64,000 bases of DNA from Pseudomonas sp. TMP9 (GTDB taxonomy: Bacteria; Pseudomonadota; Gammaproteobacteria; Pseudomonadales; Pseudomonadaceae), in the NCBI RefSeq assembly GCF_037943105.1, contig NZ_CP149803.1:1612001-1676000 (forward strand). Reading direction: 5' to 3'. This document shows positions 58,997 to 64,000 of this stretch, in pieces; the first letter of the stretch is position 1; every line of letters starts with the position of its first letter. Made by a program: the position numbers and the translations under genes. A model generated the notes under the pieces. It was given only the letters and a program-made list of their open reading frames with translations, made no database searches and was not told the DNA's origin.

Positions 58997-59707
58997 TCAG
59001 CGGTACGTGATGAGCTCCGGCGCCTTCAACAGTTGCAAATGCACATGACTGTTGAAGGAAGCCAAGCTCACTTGGCTGCCGCGAAACTTCAGGCAGCTGA
59101 GTGAGGTGTTAACAATTTGCCAGTTAAGCTCAAAGGCTTGCGCAGGCGGTATGGCAGTAATCAGATGGAGCAGGGCAGTAATGGTGCCGCCCGAGGTGAA
59201 TACAGCGATAGTTTGTTTACTGTCGGCTTGTTCCAGCAGGCGGTTGAGGCCCCCCTGAACGTGTGTAACAAAATCGTGCCAGCTTTGCAGCCCAGGCGTG
59301 TCGTAGTCCCCTGAAATCCATCGGCCAATGAGTTTAGCGAACAGGCGTTGGAATTCAGCGCGGTGGCTCGCCGCATTACGCAAAATATGCAGCGCTTCAG
59401 GTTCTTCGCCAAGCATGTCCGGGAGCAGGGCGCGAATCACCGCATCGGCATTAAATTCGTTAAACGCGGCATCAATTTCCAGCGTCGGCGCGCTGCTACC
59501 AGCAGCGCGTAGTTGCTGCAATGCGCTGTTAGCCGTGTGCTGCTGGCGACGCAGGTCACCACTGACGCAGCGATCAAGGCGCGTACCAAGTTGCGCAAGG
59601 TGCGAGCCCAAGACTTCAGCTTGACGTATACCGATGGGCGATAGCACATCGTAATCGTCTGCACCGAAGGAGGCTTGGCCATGTCGAATCAGGTAGATGC
59701 TGCCCAC
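58997..59707 (-). CDS. Histidine phosphatase family protein
   Basis: The 236-residue protein belongs to the phosphoglycerate-mutase-like (histidine phosphatase) superfamily. The catalytic RHG motif is at the start in IYLIRHGQASFG, the arginine in CVSGDLRRQQHTA follows near residue 52, and the second histidine position is replaced in the FTSGGTITALLHL block near 180. In most members that block reads HGG or HGH; here Ser-Gly-Gly stands there, so catalysis may differ or be weak. The GTG at 59707 gives the usual short leader; the frame continues upstream to 59800. Confidence 0.85.
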   Translation of the reverse strand: MGSIYLIRHGQASFGADDYDVLSPIGIRQAEVLGSHLAQLGTRLDRCVSGDLRRQQHTANSALQQLRAAGSSAPTLEIDAAFNEFNADAVIRALLPDMLGEEPEALHILRNAASHRAEFQRLFAKLIGRWISGDYDTPGLQSWHDFVTHVQGGLNRLLEQADSKQTIAVFTSGGTITALLHLITAIPPAQAFELNWQIVNTSLSCLKFRGSQVSLASFNSHVHLQLLKAPELITYR

Positions 59708-59917
59708 GTCCGCTCGTTTCCGGTACGGTGAAAGTTTGGCGAGGGTATGAGGAAGCACAGGGGCTGTCAACGTAAAAACATACGCTTGTTTGAATTGCAT
59801 GAATGCGCTGAATGTCTGGACCTTGCTTGCTGGCCGGCAACCGATGCCCTCGGTATGCTGACAGGCAATTCAGCGTTAACGGCGAACGGACGCTGCCATT
59901 GGGGCAAGGGGGAACAT

Positions 59918-60937
59918 GTGGAGTTTTTTGCAGAGTACTTAGGCTTTCTAGCCAAGACAGTCACCTTAGTTGTGGCCATTATGGTGGTGCTGGTGACGAT
60001 TGCCGCGCTGCGTGGCAAAGGTCGCCAGAACACGGGCCAGTTACAGGTGCGCAAGCTCAATGATTTTTTTAAGCAGTTACACCAGCGTGTGCAACACGCG
60101 GTGCTCAGCAAGGATCAGTTGAAGGCAGCCGACAAGGCTGAGGCTAAGGCGGCTAAGCTGGCGAAAAAAACCAACAGTGAAAAACCACGCGTCTATGTGC
60201 TGGATTTTGACGGTGACATAAAAGCCTCAGCCACCGACAGCCTGCGCCACGAGATCACTGCTTTACTGACTATGGCAACACCTCAAGATGAAGTGGTGCT
60301 GCGTTTGGAGAGTGGCGGTGGCATGGTGCACAGCTATGGCTTGGCGTCGTCGCAGTTGGCGCGCATTCGCCAAGCGGGCGTGCCGCTGACCATCTGCATT
60401 GACAAGGTCGCAGCCAGCGGCGGTTATATGATGGCCTGCATTGGCGAGAAGATTATTTCCGCGCCGTTCGCCATCCTCGGCTCAATTGGTGTGGTGGCCC
60501 AGTTACCTAATGTGCACCGTTTGCTGAAGAAGCATGACATCGATTTTGAGGTACTCACCGCGGGTGAATATAAACGCACCCTGACGGTGTTCGGCGAGAA
60601 CACCGAAAAGGGTCGGGAGAAGTTTCAGGAAGACCTAGAAACCACCCATGAATTGTTTAAAGGGTTCATTGCCCGATACCGGCCGCAGTTGGACATGGAC
60701 CAAATAGCCACAGGCGAAGTTTGGCTGGGCCTGGCGGCATTGGAGAAGCAATTGGTTGATGAGCTGAAAACCAGTGACGAATACCTGGCCGAGCGTGCGA
60801 AAAGCGCCGAGCTGTTTCATTTGCATTATGCCGAGAAGAAATCCCTGCAGGAGCGCGTAGGACTGGCGGGCAGCGTAGCGCTGGATCGTTTTGTCCTGAA
60901 CTGGCTGAGCCGCTTGAGTCAACAGCGCTTCTGGTAA
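59918..60937 (+). CDS. sohB: Inner-membrane S49 protease SohB
   Basis: SohB is a membrane-anchored serine peptidase of the signal-peptide-peptidase A group. The 339-residue protein has an N-terminal helix (residues about 9-30), a basic cytoplasm-side stretch, then the protease domain starting VYVLDFDGDI near 89. The catalytic serine lies in DKVAASGGYMMAC near 163, and the lysine in AGEYKRTLTVFGENT near 215. The GTG at 59918 has an AAGGGGG site. The upstream frame from 59747 is ignored. It leads a pair with the reductase gene 25 bases later. Confidence 0.94.
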   Translation: MEFFAEYLGFLAKTVTLVVAIMVVLVTIAALRGKGRQNTGQLQVRKLNDFFKQLHQRVQHAVLSKDQLKAADKAEAKAAKLAKKTNSEKPRVYVLDFDGDIKASATDSLRHEITALLTMATPQDEVVLRLESGGGMVHSYGLASSQLARIRQAGVPLTICIDKVAASGGYMMACIGEKIISAPFAILGSIGVVAQLPNVHRLLKKHDIDFEVLTAGEYKRTLTVFGENTEKGREKFQEDLETTHELFKGFIARYRPQLDMDQIATGEVWLGLAALEKQLVDELKTSDEYLAERAKSAELFHLHYAEKKSLQERVGLAGSVALDRFVLNWLSRLSQQRFW

Positions 60938-60962
60938 TCGATCCGTCATACAGAGGAAGAGC

Positions 60963-61952
60963 ATGAGTAAGTTCAATGCATTGCAAGCCCGTGAAAACGC
61001 AACGGGTGGTTTCGAACAAGTGATTGTGCAACGTGAGATTGATGACTTGCCAGCCGGTGAGCTGCTGATTCGAGTCAAATATTCCTCGCTCAACTACAAG
61101 GATGCGTTGTCAGCCAGCGGTAACCGCGGCGTCACCAAGAGCTTCCCGCACACGCCCGGTATTGATGCCGCCGGTGTGGTGCAAGCTTCAAGCGTGGCCG
61201 AGTTCAGCGTAGGCGATGAGGTGATTGTCACTGGCTATGACTTGGGGATGAACACCTCCGGCGGCTTCGCTCAGTACATTCGCATCCCCGCCAGCTGGGC
61301 GCTTAAACGGCCCAAAGGCTTGTCGCTGCGTGAGGCCATGGTGTTGGGCACCGCGGGGCTGACGGCTGCGCTGTGCGTGGACAAACTCGAGCAGGTCGGG
61401 CTGACGCCAGATGCGGGCACTGTGTTGGTCACCGGCGCCACGGGAGGTGTTGGCAGCGTTGCAGTGGCGCTGCTGACCACGTTGGGTTTTCGGGTTGCGG
61501 CATCGACAGGCAAAGCAGAGCAAGCAGAGTACCTTAAGGCGCTGGGTGCGCAGCAGATTGTGCTGCGCTCTGAATTACTTGAGGGCACCGACAAATCGAT
61601 GCTCAAAGAACAATGGGCAGGTGCGGTGGACTGCGTGGGCGGGGACATCCTGTTTAACGTGGTTAAATCGCTGCGTTATGGTGCGAGCGCAGCCTGCTGT
61701 GGCTTGACTGCTGGTGTGGGGTTTAAGGGCAGCGTACTGCCGTTTATCCTGCGCGGGGTGAATTTGCTCGGGGTTGACTCGGTCGAGCTGCCGCTGGTGG
61801 TCAAAGCGTCCATGTGGGACAAGCTGTCGCTGCAGTGGAAGGTCAACTTGGATGCGCTGGTCAGTGAAGTGACGCTGGAGCAATTACCAGCGGCGATTGC
61901 TCAAGTACTGGCGGGTAAGCAAGTGGGGCGCGTACTGGTCAATTTAGGCTAA
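60963..61952 (+). CDS. acuI: Zinc-free alcohol dehydrogenase-type quinone/acryloyl-CoA reductase (YhdH/AcuI)
   Basis: The 329-residue protein is a medium-chain reductase without the usual zinc ligands. The family opening VKYSSLNYKDALSASGNRG is near residue 37, and the NADPH motif VTGATGGVGSVAVALL near 156. AcuI/YhdH reduces acryloyl-CoA to propionyl-CoA, a detoxification step, and the motif set fits this group rather than a quinone reductase, though the exact substrate cannot be seen. It follows sohB and ends at a clear terminator. Confidence 0.9.
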   Translation: MSKFNALQARENATGGFEQVIVQREIDDLPAGELLIRVKYSSLNYKDALSASGNRGVTKSFPHTPGIDAAGVVQASSVAEFSVGDEVIVTGYDLGMNTSGGFAQYIRIPASWALKRPKGLSLREAMVLGTAGLTAALCVDKLEQVGLTPDAGTVLVTGATGGVGSVAVALLTTLGFRVAASTGKAEQAEYLKALGAQQIVLRSELLEGTDKSMLKEQWAGAVDCVGGDILFNVVKSLRYGASAACCGLTAGVGFKGSVLPFILRGVNLLGVDSVELPLVVKASMWDKLSLQWKVNLDALVSEVTLEQLPAAIAQVLAGKQVGRVLVNLG

Positions 61953-61966
61953 GCAGCGTTGATACG

Positions 61967-61992
61967 AAAAGGCCCGGTTTCCCGGGCCTTTT
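61967..61992. terminator. Two-way terminator after acuI
   Basis: AAAAGGCCCGG pairs with CCGGGCCTTTT around a four-base loop. It lies between acuI and the convergent DUF934 gene. Confidence 0.85.
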
Positions 61993-62022
61993 GCGTCGCG
62001 CAGATTGCGTCGCGTGGCTTAA

Positions 62023-62520
62023 TCAGGCACGACGACGGAATAGCGGCAGCGGCTGGACGGTTGAGGCTTGGTACACCTCGCTAAATTCCTCAAACGCTTT
62101 CAAGGCATCCTTCGGGTCTTTGTCTTCGCGCAGGGCGAAGGCGTCAAAGCCTACGCGTAAATACGAAAACAGCTGATCGCGCAGCACATCACCAATGGCG
62201 CGCACTTCGCCGGTGTACCCATAGCGGTTACGCAGCAGGTAAGCGGTGGAGCAATGGCGGCCGTCGGTGAAGGCAGGGAAATTGAGTGCAATGACTTGGA
62301 AGTTATCCAACTGATCAGCGATTTCTTCGATTTCCTCACCGGCCTCCAGCCACACACCCAGTCCGCCATCGCGAGCCTTGAGCGCGGTGCTGTGCTCGAC
62401 CCATAAGCTCAGCGGCACAATCAGGTCGTCACAGTTGGAAATGCCGTCCAACGTGGCGTCTTTGGGCAGCAGGTGCCAGCTTTCATCAACCAGTTGGCCA
62501 TTCTTAATGATTCGCTGCAT
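62023..62520 (-). CDS. DUF934 protein, cysI partner
   Basis: The 165-residue DUF934 protein is almost always coded beside cysI in Pseudomonas and is thought to take part in sulfite reduction. No catalytic motif is visible; the C-terminal end is basic (LFRRRA). The start overlaps the cysI stop by 17 bases, so the two are translated together. It has no signal peptide. Confidence 0.93.
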   Translation of the reverse strand: MQRIIKNGQLVDESWHLLPKDATLDGISNCDDLIVPLSLWVEHSTALKARDGGLGVWLEAGEEIEEIADQLDNFQVIALNFPAFTDGRHCSTAYLLRNRYGYTGEVRAIGDVLRDQLFSYLRVGFDAFALREDKDPKDALKAFEEFSEVYQASTVQPLPLFRRRA

Positions 62521-64000
62521 ATATGCGCTCCTTAAACGGGGCTACACCGACACGGCGGAAGGTGTCGAGGAAACTCTCTTCTTCGCTGCGCTGTTCGACA
62601 TAGACCTTGACGATTTTCTCGATCACATCGGCCATGTCTGCTTCGGCAAAAGACGGGCCGAGGATTTGCGCCAGGCTGGCATCACGCCCAGCGCTGCCGC
62701 CGAGGGACACCTGATAAAACTCCTGACCTTTCTTGTCTACACCGAGAATACCGATGTGGCCGACGTGGTGATGGCCGCAGGCGTTCATGCACCCAGAGAT
62801 GTTCAGGTCGATATTGCCAATGTCGAACAGGTAGTCCAAATCATCGAAGCGGCGCTGGATGGCTTCGGCGATGGGGATCGACTTGGCGTTAGCCAGCGAG
62901 CAGAAGTCACCGCCTGGGCAGCAGATGATGTCGGTCAGTAGGCCGACGTTCGGCGTGGCAAAACCATGCTCACGTAGTTCGCCCCAGAGGGTAAACAACT
63001 GCGCCTGTTCGACGTCAGCCAGAATGATGTTTTGGTTATGGCTGTTGCGCACTTCGCAGAAGCTGTAACGATCAGCCAAGTCAGCAATGGCATCAAACTG
63101 CTTGTCGGTGACATCACCTGGCGCCACGCCAGTCGGCTTAAGCGACAGGGTGACAGCCACATAGCCCGGCTTTTTGTGAGCAAAGGTGTTGCGCTGACGC
63201 CAGCGGGCAAAGCCGACATGCTCGGCATCTAGCGCAACAAGCGCTGCCTCTTGGTCGTCGAGGGCTTTGTAGTTGGGGTCAATAAAGTGACCGGCAACAC
63301 GCGCCACTTCAGCTTCAGTCAGGGTGCTTGAGCCGTCTTTTAAGTGGGTCCACTCAGCCTCTACACGCTCAGCGAACACGGCGGGGGTGAGGGCCTTTAC
63401 CAGAATCTTGATGCGTGCCTTGTACTTGTTATCACGACGGCCATAGCGGTTGTAAACGCGCAGGATGGCATCGAGGTAGCTAATCAGGTGCTGCCACGGC
63501 AAGAACTCGTTGATAAAGCTGCCGACGATTGGGGTGCGGCCGAGGCCGCCACCGACGGAGACACGGAAACCCAGCTCGCCAGCATCGTTATGCACCGCTT
63601 CCAGGCCGATGTCATGCACTTCAATCGCAACCCGGTCGCTGACCGCACCGTTAACGGCGATCTTGAATTTACGCGGCAGATGGGTGAACTCAGGGTGGAA
63701 AGTCGACCATTGACGGATGATTTCGCACCAGGGGCGTGGATCAATGAGTTCATCCTTGGCCACACCGGCAAACTGATCGGTGGTGGTGTTGCGGATGCAG
63801 TTGCCGCTGGTTTGGATGGCGTGCATCTGCACCGTGGCCAGCTCAGCGAGGATATCGGGAACGTCTTCCAAATCTGGCCAGTTGAACTGCACGTTCTGGC
63901 GGGTACTGATGTGCGCATAGCCTTTGTCATAGTCGCGGGCAATCTTGGCCATCATGCGCACTTGTGCCGAGGACATCAGGCCGTAGGGCACGGCGACGCG
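62504..64000 (-). CDS. cysI: Sulfite reductase hemoprotein (CysI), C-terminal part (5' end beyond window)
   Basis: CysI reduces sulfite to sulfide for cysteine synthesis using a sirohaem joined to a [4Fe-4S] cluster. The visible part of nearly 500 residues shows a substrate-binding arginine block in HISTRQNVQFNW, GNCIRNTTT and the cluster cysteines in CCPGGDFCSLANAKS and SGCMNACGHHHVGHIG, which hold the sirohaem and cluster. Sequence to the right of 64000 should supply the N-terminus; the frame is open at the edge. The stop overlaps the DUF934 start by 17 bases. Confidence 0.96.
   Translation of the reverse strand, partial: RVAVPYGLMSSAQVRMMAKIARDYDKGYAHISTRQNVQFNWPDLEDVPDILAELATVQMHAIQTSGNCIRNTTTDQFAGVAKDELIDPRPWCEIIRQWSTFHPEFTHLPRKFKIAVNGAVSDRVAIEVHDIGLEAVHNDAGELGFRVSVGGGLGRTPIVGSFINEFLPWQHLISYLDAILRVYNRYGRRDNKYKARIKILVKALTPAVFAERVEAEWTHLKDGSSTLTEAEVARVAGHFIDPNYKALDDQEAALVALDAEHVGFARWRQRNTFAHKKPGYVAVTLSLKPTGVAPGDVTDKQFDAIADLADRYSFCEVRNSHNQNIILADVEQAQLFTLWGELREHGFATPNVGLLTDIICCPGGDFCSLANAKSIPIAEAIQRRFDDLDYLFDIGNIDLNISGCMNACGHHHVGHIGILGVDKKGQEFYQVSLGGSAGRDASLAQILGPSFAEADMADVIEKIVKVYVEQRSEEESFLDTFRRVGVAPFKERIYAANH

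Overview
The window is chromosomal DNA from a Pseudomonas-type gammaproteobacterium. The evidence is the gene order: gltA divergent from sdhCDAB-sucAB-lpdG-sucCD, then miaE, lpxH-ppiB, glnS-cysS, folD, a tRNA cluster, tig-clpP-clpX-lon-hupB-ppiD, fabI, a five-gene peptide ABC transporter, mltD, gloB, rnhA-dnaQ, ldcA, nudC, sohB and cysI. From memory, this matches two P. aeruginosa PAO1 blocks (about PA1580-PA1589 and PA1789-PA1838) that are separate there and joined here. Almost all of the window is core metabolism or housekeeping. The only mobile DNA is one IS66-family element.

Layout. 1-2.9 kb: start of a probable TetR-family regulator (cut by the window edge), ppnP, a beta-hydroxyacid dehydrogenase, a small cysteine-cluster protein and a START-domain protein. 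2.9-16 kb: citrate synthase facing the succinate dehydrogenase, 2-oxoglutarate dehydrogenase and succinyl-CoA synthetase genes, with hairpins in several spacers and a strong terminator after sucD. 16-23.5 kb: a tandem universal stress protein with an Anr/FNR-like site, miaE, lpxH-ppiB, glnS, cysS, folD. 23.8-24.1 kb: tRNA-Arg, tRNA-His, tRNA-Leu. 24.2-32.7 kb: protein-quality-control cluster; clpX and lon each have a sigma-32-type promoter. 32.8-41 kb: fabI and a Yej/Npp-type peptide transporter with two binding proteins.

41.1-44.6 kb: an HDOD-domain gene split by a 2,048-bp IS66-family element with an 8-bp target duplication. Both transposition genes of the element appear to carry single-base frameshifts. 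44.6-55.9 kb: mltD, gloB, a methyltransferase-like protein, rnhA-dnaQ, lysine/ornithine/arginine decarboxylase, a crotonase, a ChpA-like Hpt protein without a kinase, nudC, and a TauE-type exporter. 56-64 kb: a small membrane protein, a decayed reading frame with a terminator behind it, guaD, an SCP2 protein, a histidine phosphatase, sohB, acuI-like reductase, and the cysI-DUF934 pair cut by the right edge.

I found no CRISPR array, prophage, integron, defence island or biosynthetic cluster. The best leads are the interrupted HDOD gene with its frame-damaged IS66 copy, the Anr-like class II site before the stress gene, the paired heat-shock promoters, the relic gene at 56.8-57.0 kb, and the kinase-less ChpA-like protein.
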